A stretch of 64,000 bases of DNA from Centropus unirufus (taxonomy: Eukaryota; Chordata; Aves; Cuculiformes; Centropidae). Positions within the stretch are counted from its first letter, which is position 1, and each line of letters starts with the position of its first letter. The translations under genes were made by a program, and so were the position numbers. Of this stretch, positions 24,201 through 36,800 are shown one piece after another. Location: positions 248,001 to 312,000 of the forward strand of contig VYZI01000524.1 of NCBI GenBank assembly GCA_013397695.1, written 5' to 3'. The notes under the pieces are model-generated. The model did not search any database. It worked only from the letters and a program-made list of their open reading frames with translations, and had not been told where the DNA came from.

Positions 24201-27200
24201 AAGCTGGCAAAGGAGAAGTCTGATGAATCTGCAAGGGCTTCCTCATTTCTCAATCTTCTTGATATGCAAATGGCAGGCCCGACTCTGCGGCGCACGTGGC
24301 TGAAGGGTATAGGAGTGGGTGTCTGTCCTGGTTGTCTTCAGAGTCACCCTGTGCTGTCCCTCTAGGGTAAGCAGCATTGCATGATGTCCATGCACTTGCA
24401 GACCCTGCTTATGATCCAGACAGCCTTGCAGCCCTCCACGGGATTTTATTCCTCTGTAGGAAACACGTAGTTGCAGAGCCAAGGTTCATTTCAATACCAT
24501 GTGTCTGGTGGGGCTTTACCAGCGAGGGCATTTCACAGCCTGATGAGAAGTGCTGGTTCATCAGGTGTGCACATCCTTGAGCAGCTGCTCCCGTCTCATA
24601 CAGCATGATGTCTTCAGCCAGCCTCATCTTGTCCTTGGGTGTTACAGCTGGTGAAGGTCCTGCCTTGACCTCAACTTAGGCTTTCTCTGTGGAGCCCTTC
24701 CTCCTGTAAATAACATCACTAGTGTGTGGGTGACCTTTAGGTTGTGCATCATACTCAGATGTCAGCTCGTGTTTGTCCTTCTCAGTGAGAACAGCTGAAA
24801 TCCAAAGTATGTGAGATAATTCCAGCCTTGAGGTCACTAAGACCACAAGTTCCTTCTCTCCTGCTGACTAGAATGACACAAAACTGATGTCATGCAATTA
24901 CCCACAGCGTATTTTGGTGGTCTCATGTCTGCAACAACTTAAGCAAATACTTTGGAAACATCCTGGAGAAGCCAGCTCTTAATACAACATACAGGAAGCC
25001 TCAGGAGTCTGTAGAAACAAATCCTGCTTCTTGTCCTAAGAGCATTCATGTCCTAAGACAGAGCCATTTCAGCCTCCCTATTGAACATGCTGAGGCACAA
25101 TGAGAAAGTCACTTCCTCAGAGTCACCCACAGGTCCCTGTCCTGTTCTTCATCCGTTAGACCGTTCTGCTACAGCTGAGTAGGTTCATAGAGGGCTGTAG
25201 CTCACTGAAACAAGATGCATTTCATCTGAAAAAGGTCTTTTTCTAATCACAGAAAGAAAATATCATTGCAAAGCCAGTGTCTTCAGCTGTTTCCTAAAAT
25301 TTGGTGGTTTGCATAGTGGAAACACAACCCATTCACAGACATTGTAGCTGGTTTTAATGACAACTGTTAATAGCCTGTGGGTTTTGCTAGGTTTTGTGTC
25401 TGGATTCTCTTTTTTGGTTTCTTGCCTTCCTCATTGCTGTTTTCATTGGCCAAATCGTCTGGGAAGTGCAACTCCCACCCCCTCCCAGACGAATATTTTT
25501 ATATTTAAAATAGAGCAAGGAATCCTCAGGGGGAAGAAAAGAATCGGTTCTGACACAAAGACCTGATTAAAAAAAGAAAGTCCATTAAAAGCATTTGCAA
25601 AATCAGGCTGCTCCTGCAACCTACGAGCGTAACATTTAAAGCTGTCAGTCCCCTGGATGGTGTGGATGTGGTGGGAGCCAGAGGTCTCTAACAGAGGATT
25701 TATGCAAGAGTCCTCAGCCCCATGGATCATCTGTCATGGGTTGGACCAGTGGTTCGTCTGTCTTCGGATCGTGTCTCCAGGAGCAGCCGCATAGGAAGCA
25801 GGCAAGTAGGGAACATTCCACCCTGTCCACATTCCCCTGAGTGTTTAGAAGCCCAGAAGGTTTTTCTGTGTCTCGTTCCTCTCTCCCATGCCCCCCAACT
25901 CCTTGTTTCCCTTCCCATGTATCTGTGGGTTAGGGTGATGATGGGACACTACAGAGTGGCTGCTAAGATCCAGCCACACAGGATGGTTTGCAGGGATGCA
26001 GTTCCCTTGGTTTACTGGAAAAGGAGAGGAGGACAAGTAAGTGTCAGTCACATCCCACTACTCCCATCCTCTCCTGTTCTCCCATGGGCTTGATGGAGAT
26101 GAGGGTATATGTGTGGGGAAGGCTGGCTGGAGCTGAACACAGCTGTGGGGACAAGTAGGGAAAGAGCTCTGCGTCCAGCCGCTATTTCTGACACGGCTTT
26201 CAAGCCGGTATTCGGGTGGGAAACGGGAAATGTACATCTTTCCCTACAGATCTTTGCCTCAATTGAGCATGGTAGGAGGGAGCATAACTCCTGCTAAGAC
26301 CTGATTCAAGGAGGGGGTCTCTTACAGCATCAAGTGTTTGAGTGTCCTCAAGTGTCCTCTAGGATTCAGGGCTTCCCTGACACTGGTCTTTTCCATGGCA
26401 GAAACATGGATGGCCCCACATAGAGATGTGGAGGAATACCTTATCCATCTCCTCATGTTCCCATGGCTATGAGAGCCAGGACCTCCACACATCCCTGCAG
26501 ATACTGTGATGTGCCCAGAAAGCACTGTGTAGCAAAACATCACGGGTTTTGGCCAAGCAATCATGGACTGCGCCTGCTTCAATAGGTCTTAGACTTCAAT
26601 TAGGGATGGCCTTTGAAAAGGATTTTTCCCTGCTGTGCTCCAACTTGTCCATAGTCCATCCACAAGTTTGGCCCACATGCATATTGGGCAGCAGATAAAT
26701 TTGAGTTGAAATTGGGATTCAAATTCCAGTCACTGTAGAAACTGCTGTCAAGCAATGCAGTTTCATGATAAAACTTCTCACACCTGAAGAACCCCAAATT
26801 ATCCAGGTACCCAAAGAGACTGCTTCTCCTGGTCCCATTGTTTTTGCTCCTCCCTCTGGTGCATCCCACTTCCCTGTGCTGCAGGACGTAAGGTGCTACA
26901 GAGCCATCTCCAGCAAACGTCCTACCTTGCTGATGCAAAACCTGGGATGAGCTCATGAGGAAAACATGTTTAAGCGACTCAGGATAAGCAGCCTGCCCTC
27001 CTGCTCTTCCTCTGCCCCCTAGAACCTCAAATCCCGGCTCTGCTACCTAGCCCACAGCCTCTTGCACAGACAAACATCTGCTATGTTCTGGCAGGGAACA
27101 GTGCTCAGTGTAACCAGCCATTGTGCCTCCAAACAGATGTTTTGGACAATTAATGATCACTCTTGCAATAGGAGGCTGTTTTCTACTTCTGGAGAGAGAA

Positions 27201-28432
27201 AGTAGCTTTTTTTACCTATTATTCCCACCCACTTCCCTCCCCCTTCTGCCAAGAAACTTTTTGAATCTTTTTAAACTTGGAGTCCTGAAATTCGGTGTGC
27301 TCTCACCCTTCAACTTCGCATGTGGCCTTCCACCATAGAGTGTCCCAGATATTCAGAAACAGGAACAAACAGATTTTCTGCTGGGTTAATTTGCTTGGGC
27401 CAGTTTCACCTGGAAAGCGTGGCCTAATGAAGGAGGTAGGTTCAGGGCATACTTAAGTTGCAATGGAAATTACAAACTGTCTAGGATTTTACTGCAGCAA
27501 GTAGGATATCCCAAAATAAGCCTGTGGTTTCCAATCCCATTTCTGCAAAGCATACCCTGCTGTCACTGAGGGGTAAATCAAAGGAGCACAGAGCTCCTGG
27601 ATTTGTCCTCTGGCTTCTCGGGGCTGGCAAGGCGGGGACAAGACCAATTTGGCCACACTGGCTGTGTGCGAAACTGGGACCTGCAGCAGCACAGTGCCAA
27701 TGTTAGCATCTCATCAACCGTGGCTGGAGAGCTGGAGGCTGCCTCCCTCAATAGTCTTTTACCGAGGTAAGAGTGTTTGAAAGAGGTCTTGATACAAGCA
27801 AAAATGCAACCTGGTATCCTTATCCAGCAAGGACCAGGACTGTATGGGATCTGAACGTTGCCAGTAGGATATTCCCGGTTCTCCAGTAAGGCTGCAACAT
27901 GTAATCCAGGCATCTACTTCACTCCCTGGTAAAACCCATGACACTCATTGTTCCAGGATATCCAGTTCTTCATGGAGACTTCCTGCTCTGCTGCAATTCC
28001 TCCTCACACAGACAGGTCCTACTGAGCAGCATGTTTCAGCGATGAAAGTCCTCCTAATGTTAGCTGGAGACCCAGAACTGTGTGCCATTGAGGAAGGTCT
28101 CAGTGTCCTCCCACTTCCAGGAAGGAATCTTCATTAAGACCTAAGCCACTGCACCCTGCTAGAGGACGATGGCCATGCCCTTCTGCCTCTGAGACAGACC
28201 TTCTGCATGGTCAGTGCTGTTTCTAGCACAGCGTGCTTGTTTGTAGCGGTCTTCTAACCACCTCCTAGCAACAAAGCCGCTAACCATTTAAAAAAAAACA
28301 ATAAAAAACAACTTGACTGAAACCCAGAAAAAGTATGAAACAGTCACAGTAGAAAATGTTTTGGTAGCAAATCTCCGTTTCCATTTAAGTAGCTGATCTC
28401 ACCAAGATCTTCAGTATTTTCTCCCAAGTAAA
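21291..28432. other. Intergenic DNA with no recognised gene
   Basis: About 7 kb without a supported gene or repeat. Many 60-120-codon open frames occur on both strands with no family resemblance. A short imperfect duplication of AAGAGGCTTTC lies near 23391-23415, and a T-run at 22652-22662. Confidence 0.5.
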
Positions 28433-28696
28433 AAGTGATAGGATGAGAGGAAATGGCCTCAAGTTGTGCCAGGGGAGATTTAGACTGAATATCAGGAGAA
28501 ATTTCTTTACTGGAAAAGTGATGAAGTTTTGGAACAGCCTGCCCATTGCAGTGGTGGAGTCTCCTTCCCTGGAGGTATTCAGAAATTGTGGTTGTGGCAC
28601 TTTGGGACGTCATTTAGTAGGCCCAGTGGTGTTGGGATGATGGTTGGACTTGATGGTCTTAAAGGTCTTTTCCAACATTTATCATTCTATGATTCC
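28433..28696 (+). mobile_element. CR1 LINE 3' fragment
   Basis: Plus-strand CR1 3' UTR. It opens AGTGATAGGATGAGAGGAAA, passes GGAACAGCCTGCCCATTGCA and GGTTGGACTTGATGGTCTTA, and ends CATTCTATGATT. It belongs to a subfamily with the TGGTGTTGGGATGATGGTTG motif, different from the 14.2-kb copy. Confidence 0.9.
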
Positions 28697-31284
28697 AGTT
28701 CTCTGGGATTTTTGTCTTGCGAAACAATCCAAGAGGGCCAGCTTGGGAAATGTGCTGAAAGGCTATTTTATTGATGGAAAAGAGAATTCAATGCCTATGG
28801 GATGTGCTTAGAATTGGGAGTATTTTTCTGTCTAATGAACGTTTTTACTCCTCACTGATGTCAAATGCAAATCTGGTGTACTTAAATTATGGTATCCAGT
28901 GTGAGTCAATTCCAGCTTTTGTTCTGGGAGCAGGAGGACTTGCAAAGAGAAATACAGCATTTACAAGCCTTCATAATTGGTTATATCTGTATTTTCAAAG
29001 TAAGTTGAGGTTGGTTTTTTTATGGCCATTTCCTTTTATAAGTGTTTTCTTAAAAAAATATGTTCCATAGTTCTAAAATGAAGTGAAATATCTAATCCTG
29101 GTGAACTACGGAAACATTCTGTTGGACCCACCTTAGAATGTGAGTGGAAAGGGGGCTCATTTTGTGAATTCACTGGGCTTGTGGGGTTTTTTGGAGCTGC
29201 CCTCGCAGCATAGTGCTATTGGCTTGCTTGGGCCTTAACCTATTTTCCATGGCAGTTTCATGGGGGCGAGTCAGATAATGAGATGGCACTTCTGCTTTTC
29301 TGCTAGAATCTGTCTTGTTTTTTCCCTGTGCCAGCCCAAGGCTTCTTGGCTGTGTAATCCACATCATTATTGCAGAAGAAATTGCTGTATTTATGTCAGA
29401 AACAACTTCTGAGGTCTCTTGCTTGTGTAGCGGAAACCAGCCGACCGCAGCACATGGTGTACCATGGTACAGCGTTGTGTACCCTAAACAAGAGATGGGC
29501 AATAAGCCTGTATTTGCAGTGCTTGGCTTAGCCCAGGTACTTCCATCTTACTTTCTGATCTGCTGAGACAAAATGTGTAAGTGCATTAATTAGGTCCAGT
29601 TTATTTGCTTTAGCACACCCTGGGTACTCAAAAGGAGACAAACGCAAGTGCAAAGCGGGTCTCCAAACCCCATGGTCAGTAAAGTCTTATGTCCACCTCT
29701 GCTGAACCTTGGACCCACTGGAGTTCCAGATTCAACTTGATGGATTACTCCTGTAGGGTGGGCTCTCCAGCTCTCTTCGAAGATGGGAGAGCAATAGGAA
29801 GTTTAGTCACATCCTCTCCTCTCCATCACCAAGATGCTGTCCAAATGCCACCAGAAGCACTGCTGGAGCGGGGCGTTGTGGTGGGAACTTCAGAAAACCT
29901 CCCATTGATGTGACAAAATCTTTACCTGCACCCAGGTCTCACTGGCCAGAATTTCTCCTTAACTGCCCCTCTTAAGGTTACTAAAATTAGCTTTTGTCAT
30001 CCTGCAACCTGGGGCACACAACATGCTTCAGAAGTCCTTTATAAGCATGCAGCATGCCTGAGACCTGGGCATCAGTGCAACACGCGTTCAGAGCTGGATG
30101 CTACACAGAGCTCACTGTTCTGGTATCTATTCACTTCTTCAGCAAAGGCTTGCTTGACTCTCCCAGGAAGACTTCTACGTCATATTTTCACTCAAATCTT
30201 ACCAGTAGAGAAGATGGACTATTTTCTTCTGAAATGTTTCAAGAATAGAGAAAAAATTTGCGTTGCCTTAATTATTTTTTTTTGTTCCATTTTGATTTCT
30301 GGTTGCTTTAAAAAGAACTTGTTTTAGAAAAGTTCTTTACCTCCAGCTTGCTTAAAGATGAGGAAATAAGTTTCCCTACTCTCAATCACTAAAAATAAAA
30401 AAAAACATTTTTAGCTGCGAAACCCTATAAATACACAAAAGGAAATTCTCGTGCTTTTCTGAGTTACTACTTTCTCCTAATGTTATTTCTCACTGAAAAA
30501 AAAAAAGGCTGGGAGAGCTATTATCATGGTTGGATTTTTTTGTGAAGCTAATTTAAAAAAAAACAAAATTAATCAGGTGGAGAAACGCTGTGTACATTCA
30601 TCTCAACCACCTTTTTTTTATAAAAAAAATGATCTTCAAAAAAATGAAATCTCCACAAGCTGTGGTCTGGGAGCTCACCAGTAGCTTTCCACATCTGGCA
30701 ACATTTGTCTGAGGCACTATTTGGGGATTTTGTATAGCACCTGCTGGCATGAAGGGTGGTCACATTGTCTGCAAAGGCTGCAAAAGGTAACCTGGAAAAT
30801 GCAAAAGATGGATTTAGTAGAGACTGTGAGCACCCAGAGCTGTGCTAATGTCATTGTGCGTGGGTGGGACTGAGTGACCTTTGTGGAAGCCTTTTAGCCA
30901 GTTCCATTTCCCAGCCACGCTGGGACACACTGCTCACTTCTACGTGCTGCTTTTCACAGATTTGTCTTTGACATGTGTGTGGGGACAAAGCTCAGTTTGT
31001 ACAAACTGAAGGGTTTCCAATCTCAGCTTGGTGCAGAAAAGATTGCAACAACCTCATGGCCACAGCAGCACTGTGGGGTGGGGCACAGGTCAGATCATGG
31101 TCTCCAGTCCTCTCAAATCCTGTCAGAGAAGTTGGGATGAGCACAAGTCCCTGATGGGACTTGCTGAGATTTACTTCCCTCCATGCCCTTTTTCATGCTA
31201 CTCCACCAGTGCCATCACTGAGAGTAAGTCTAAACTCCAAAACCTGCAATCATCACTCTACGGATGGTCCATCAGTCCTCTAGC
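28697..31284. other. Intergenic DNA with no recognised feature
   Basis: AT-rich in part, with A and T runs at 30270-30290, 30397-30412 and 30553-30630. No gene or repeat family was recognised. Confidence 0.55.
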
Positions 31285-31522
31285 AGAATCATAGAACCAT
31301 CAAGTTCAGAAAAATCCTCCAAGATCAAGTCCACCCATCATCTCAACATAACCGTGGCTACTAAACCATGTCTCAGAATGTCACATGCACAAGTTTTTTT
31401 AACACCTTCAGGGATGGAGCCTCCACCACTTCCCTGGGCAGTCTGTTCCAATGCTTTGCCACTCAAAGAATAAAGAAAATTTTCTAATATCCAATTTAAA
31501 CCTTCCCTGGAACAACTTGGAG
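31285..31522 (-). mobile_element. CR1 LINE 3' fragment
   Basis: Minus-strand CR1 3' end: GAATCATAGAACCATCAAGT, then AAGTCCACCCATCATCTCAA, CAGGGATGGAGCCTCCACCA and CTAATATCCAATTTAAACCT. 5'-truncated, no coding remnant. Confidence 0.88.
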
Positions 31523-32223
31523 CTGTTAAAAGTCAATAAGATGACCCTGATGATGCGACTGGCAGTCAAAGCATATTGCTGATTCATGCTATATTTTGTG
31601 TCCCTAAACCTCAGCCAGAAAGACAATTGACCGGCCTTTATCTCTCATTTAGGAGCAGAGCATACCAAAGACCACGAGATGCTCTGGTGAGATAGCAACA
31701 AGGGCCGAAGATAGATGTCCAGCACTTAGGTAGACTTTGTGCCCTTCGTGGCTGGTAATGAGTGATATCTAAAACTTGTATATCATCCAGCCTTGACTTA
31801 AAATGATACCTTGCTGTTCCCTGGGTGAAAAAGGGAACTCCAGCTACTCTCGCTTACTATCTTGGCAAATAGCACCAGTCAGAATCCAAAATCCTGGCGC
31901 AAAGTTATATTCCACCAATTTTCAAGTGGAAGAGTGGAAAAAGCTCACTTAATAAATCATTTGCCATTGCATGACAAGTAGATCTCAGAAAAGAAAAACA
32001 TGGTTGCAAGCTGGAAGGAAGGCTGCCAAATTAAAACAGGCTTGCTGCAGGAAATTCTGTGGCTGATTCAGTGGGTGAAACTTCCTCTCCCACTGGTGTT
32101 GTCAGTGTCCGGAGCAGTGCTGAGACCTGGGTATAAACATATTTGCCTTCTGTAAACTCAGGTGAGAGAGAAGCTCAGAGAAGATTGGATGCTGAAAAAA
32201 TTTGGGAGAAAAATGTGAAGATG
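31523..32223. other. Intergenic DNA with no recognised feature
   Basis: No gene or repeat was recognised between two CR1 fragments. Confidence 0.5.
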
Positions 32224-32519
32224 GCCTATAAGAAAGCTGAGGAGGGACTTCTTAAAAGGGCATGTAGTGATAGAATGAGGGGAATGGCTTTAAATTGGAA
32301 AGGAGAAGATTTAGATAAGGCTGTTGAGTCACTGGAACAGGATGCTGAGGGAAGTTGTGGATGCCCCATCCCTGGAGGTCTTCCAGGATAGGTTGAATGT
32401 GGCCTTGAGAGACTGATTGCAGTGGGAGGTGTCTCTGCCCATGGCAGTAGCGTTGGAACTGGGTGATCTTTAAGGTCCTTTCCAACCCAAACCATTCTAT
32501 GATTCTATGATTCTATGAA
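32224..32519 (+). mobile_element. CR1 LINE 3' fragment with internal deletion
   Basis: Plus-strand CR1 3' UTR. It runs from CCTATAAGAAAGCTGAGGAG through GGGAGGTGTCTCTGCCCATG to three tandem ATTCTATG units at 32493-32519. Compared with other copies, material between GATTTAGAT and CACTGGAACAG is missing. Confidence 0.9.
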
Positions 32520-32739
32520 AAATGTGTATTGGGCTATCCTGAAATATTTCACCAATTCCTTCCACTTTCCTCAATTCATAAGTGAAAGTAAAAATGATGC
32601 AGAAGAGATAAGTTATTCCAAAGAAATAACACCTTAAAATATTGGGGTGTCTCTGTTAGAAACCTCATTTCAGAATTCCAGTTTTTTAAGTACTAGATAT
32701 ATGTTTGAAAATAACATATTCTAGTCTATTCGTATGTCT

Positions 32740-32836
32740 AGTGGGAGGTGTCCCTGTGCATGGCAGGGGGAGTGGAACTAGATGATCTTTAAGGTCCTTT
32801 CCAACACAAACCATTCTATGATTCTATGATTCTATG
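32740..32836 (+). mobile_element. CR1 LINE, very short 3' end
   Basis: The last ~97 bp of a CR1 element, from AGTGGGAGGTGTCCCTGTGC to three ATTCTATG-type units. It lies 220 bp from the previous copy in the same orientation, with unrelated sequence between, so it looks like a second insertion or a partial duplication. Confidence 0.88.
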
Positions 32837-33753
32837 AAATCTTTGTGTGGGCCAACTGAAAGGGTTTAATTCATTTACACCAAGTGATCCTTAAGGTGTC
32901 CAGGATGCCTGATGCACATATTTAGGGGTGGGAAACATAATCCAGGATGAATGGAAGACCTATACCTGGTGAGATGCCAATGCACATTAAAAGGCACTGC
33001 ATAAGTGAGTCAAGCTTTCGGCCCACAACTTAAAGACAGAAAGGATACCAGCTATTCCCTATTTGACTCCCTAAGCTGCTTTCAGTCTTCCAAAGCATTC
33101 CATCAGGTCCTGCACCTTCATGGACATGTGAGTCTGTGCTGCCTAAACACAAGGATGGCTGAAACTGGTACCATGCAGATAGCTACTATACCTGCGGCTG
33201 TTCTTGTGGCATGAGAGGGACATGACCTACAGAAAGCACTGAGCAGCTGGAGTATGGCTTGAACTTGGTCTGGGGACTATGAAGTCTTGAAGCCCTAGTA
33301 TACCTGAACAGCTCAAATGAGTGATATTCCCTAGAATCTCCATCATCCTCTCTTCAATCCCTCTGCAGTGCATATATGCAACATCACAGAGTACTGGAGC
33401 AAGTCTGCTCAATGCCTGTTGGGGATCCCTGTATTGAAATGAGGACATAGCCAAAATAGATTCATGCCCATTTATTTTTCTGGTGACTTACACTGTCTGT
33501 CTGAGCCACATCTGCAAAGTGTGGAACAGCGGAGGTGTGTGGGAACAGAAACTATGGGGTTCACAAGGCCCAGGGTAGTAGGAGGATGGTAGATGGGATG
33601 ATTTTAGACTCTTCTGTCCACTATACCATTGCCCTGCATTCTCATCTTCTCCAACCTGTTCTCCATGAATGAGAAGACTGTTTCGCTCTTCAGCATCTGC
33701 AACTCTTCCAAAGAGTAGTCTATTTAAAAAGTCATTTCTGATCTTTCTTCCAG
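32837..33753 (+). other. BLK: End of BLK 5' intron, acceptor at 33752-33753
   Basis: No gene was recognised. The segment ends with a pyrimidine-rich tract (TTTCTGATCTTTCTTCCAG) and the AG at 33752-33753, which shows that the BLK ATG exon is spliced to an upstream non-coding exon. Confidence 0.7.
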
Positions 33754-33754
33754 G

Positions 33755-33856
33755 ATGGGGTTGCTCGGGAGCAAAAATCAGCTGACATCCAGTGAGAAAC
33801 ACACATCTGGGAGCAACCCAAAAAACAAGAGTAAGCCTCCTCCTGCCCCACCCAAG
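33755..33856 (+). CDS. BLK: BLK coding exon 1 (N-terminal membrane anchor, unique region)
   Basis: Exon begins at 33754 after the acceptor; the ATG is at 33755 and the donor is AAG|GTAAGT at 33856/33857. It encodes residues 1-34, starting MGLLGSKNQ. Gly2 and Ser6 fit the N-myristoylation consensus. There is no Cys at positions 3-6, so dual palmitoylation as in LYN or LCK is not expected; human BLK also lacks it. The exon ends in a proline-rich KPPPAPPK. Confidence 0.95.
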
Positions 33857-36800
33857 GTAAGTCTGCAGTTTTGTGTCCTTCTGGGGTCCTCCACACAGCA
33901 GTTACTGTCCAGAGTTACCAACCGGCAAATATTGTTCAAAGGGAAGAAATCCAATGTTTATGAGCTTCCCAATAGGGAGTGAGCTGTTCAATAAACCCTT
34001 TCTTGCTCTAGGTATTTTCTTTGTCAAAAGGGGTGCTATTTTCTGTTTGGGGATATGATATGGCTGTGAACTGTCTGGGTGGGCTAGGGATGATGGTGTG
34101 CTGAAAGGCTGCGTTGTGTTGAGACTTGTATGACTATCTGTAGGGGCTGAACTGGGGAGCGGCATAGGCATGACAGAGAAAAGATGAAGAGGCTGTTGCC
34201 CTGTAAAGTGTGTGTCACTTAAACATGAGTAATTTTGAGCTGATCCCCTGATCTTTTAGGCAGGGTGGCTACCTTCAGCACTTTGCAACCAAAGCTGATG
34301 TTGCTGACTTGCAAACTGTGCAAAGATGGGTCAGATTCAGGCTACGATTCAAAGCTGCAAACTGCAATGGAAACTTTGCCATCAAGGGGGACAAAAGGTT
34401 CACTAAAGAGGTTCTACAGATAATGTATATTGAGGTTGGCTGAGAATCAACAATGCTGAGCATCTGTAGCTCCCTTTAAATTCATATGGCTTCATGGATG
34501 CAGATCAGGAAGATGTTAGGATAGGACTCAGGGGACATCAAATGCTAAACTCCTTGTTTAAACTTGGGAAATCACTCTATCAGTTTGTTGCTGTACAGAA
34601 AACACTACCTTTGGGGTTTTTTCTTGCCCTTATCAGTACTGTATCCAGCATCCAGCACAAGAGAAACTCTAGATGCAACCATTGTGTGAAAATCACCTAG
34701 GGTCTTGTGCTCTGAGAAGGGGAGGGAATTGTCTACCTTTACTTTTGGCAACAGGTGGAGATGTTTTTCACTCCTTTACTTTCATGTCTGAGTTCTCCCA
34801 TGGTTATGAAGTCCAGTTTTCATGACAATAGATGTCACAGTGACCAATAAGATTATTTTCCGAAATTTATTCTCTCCAGCTCACAAGAGAGGAGCTGCTA
34901 TGAGTGTACTATACCATCCATCACCTTCTGACACTCTTTTTATTTTTGCCACGGGCTCTAAGCTTTACCATCTCAGGGGAAGTCCATATTTCTTTCAGTT
35001 AAATTAGAAAGAGCAGTGTATGAGCAGCTCTCCAACCCCACTCTGCTGCTTGCAGGAGTGAAAGGGTGGTACAGACCTAGATGTTTTTAATTCAATATCT
35101 GTAGTTCATACCTTTTGCATGTGTATAAAAATACTTGGCAGTGGTAAAACACCCACTTTAGTCACTAGGTTCTGTCTTGGACTGATCACAAGACTGGCGT
35201 TTGAAATTGGGTAGAAGCCAACATAGTCCAGTGGGCTGTTTTCATAGTATTAAACTCCTAGCCCATAAATCAAAGCTGTTGCATCTCAGCTATAGATTAG
35301 GAGTGGCCTATGGTCAATTGGCCACTCTCAGAGTCTGGACTAGATCACACTAGGGACGATGTCAATGGTTTAAAGGTGTGCCTAAATGAGTTGCAGTATC
35401 TCACTGCTATTTAATTTGCTATTATAATTACTGTCTCCATTTTTTTAACATGCCCCTGAGCCTTGAGACAATTATGGCACAGATCATCCTGAGTTTTCTG
35501 CTTCAAATAACATTGCATTTGTCATTTCTCAGTGGGACCATTCATGTCTAATCCCTCATTGATCCAAAATCTGGCATCAGTAAAAAAAAGTTAGATAAAC
35601 CAGGGTTTAAATGAGTGGGTAGCAGTTTTGTGCTTTTCTTCAGAGGAGATCCAATGATTATGCAAACTGACTGCTAAGACAGCTATGAACACATCATGGC
35701 AAAATGTGCTAAAGCCTTCATGACAGAAACGGAGCCAAATGCAGGGACTATTGACTGACTACATTGGGCTCCGGATCAGACTCCCACTCGTCTGTGAAGA
35801 TGAGAGCAAGTCTTCCCGCAAACACAGCAAAGTAAAAAATGTGTTCTTTTTTTCTTTCTATTTCTACCAAAGGGCAGACAATTTATCAACGTCTCTCATC
35901 TAAACCAAGCTTCTGTACAAGGTAAGATTCTTAGGTCAGTTGCTGTTTTCTTCCCATGGGGTTTTGCAAGGCAGTGGTCCCTCAATACCAGGTCTTAAGA
36001 ACAAGCCATCATATCACAGGTGTGCAGCTTCTGTTTCGTCAGCATTTCCAGGAGGGGAGTTTATCAATGTGTTTCGGAAGGTTCGGTTTACATCTAACTG
36101 TTTGTAGCTGCCAGTTTTCCTAGCTCATCAAAGAAATTAAGAAGGAAAAGCAGTCCCTCTTCATTGGTTGAGTGAAGTGAGATCTGAGACATCAACTGCA
36201 TGAGATTTTTCTGTCTGCTGCCCTGTCTGCAGCGTGACAGGCTGTGGATGCTAAACCAAGATAGCAGAAAATTTCAGATGAAATAGCAGGCATCAGAAAG
36301 CCCAGAGAGACTACAAAGAGAACAAGAGGGAAAGAAAAGTGTATAAAATAAGGCTGTGTAGAACTCCTGCTTGGAGGTTCTTTGTTGGCTTCATCCACCT
36401 CTGCAATTATCTGTGGGTTCCAGATGGTATTTTGTATATGATTTCCTTTTAGCAAGAAGTCCTCTGCTGCTTCTGCTCAGCTTCCAACAGCAACTTGTAT
36501 CTTTTTCTGTCAGAGAAGCTATGCAGATTATGGACAGAAAGAGAGAAAATATAACAGAAGAGGGCAAAAAATAGAGGAAGCTTGAAGGAAAGCAGTTAGC
36601 AACACACAGAAGTTCCTCATATGGAGAAAAGTATAGGATTAAGAGAGATAGGGCATAAGGAAAGAAAAAAGTGTAGTGACAAAGAAATAGGATAGGTAGA
36701 ATGGCAGACGTAGGTCCTGGTCATGTTCTGGATGATAATGGAGGGTTTCTAAAGAGGGTAGACAGAGGAAATCCTGCAACATCAAAATGTGACATTTGTA

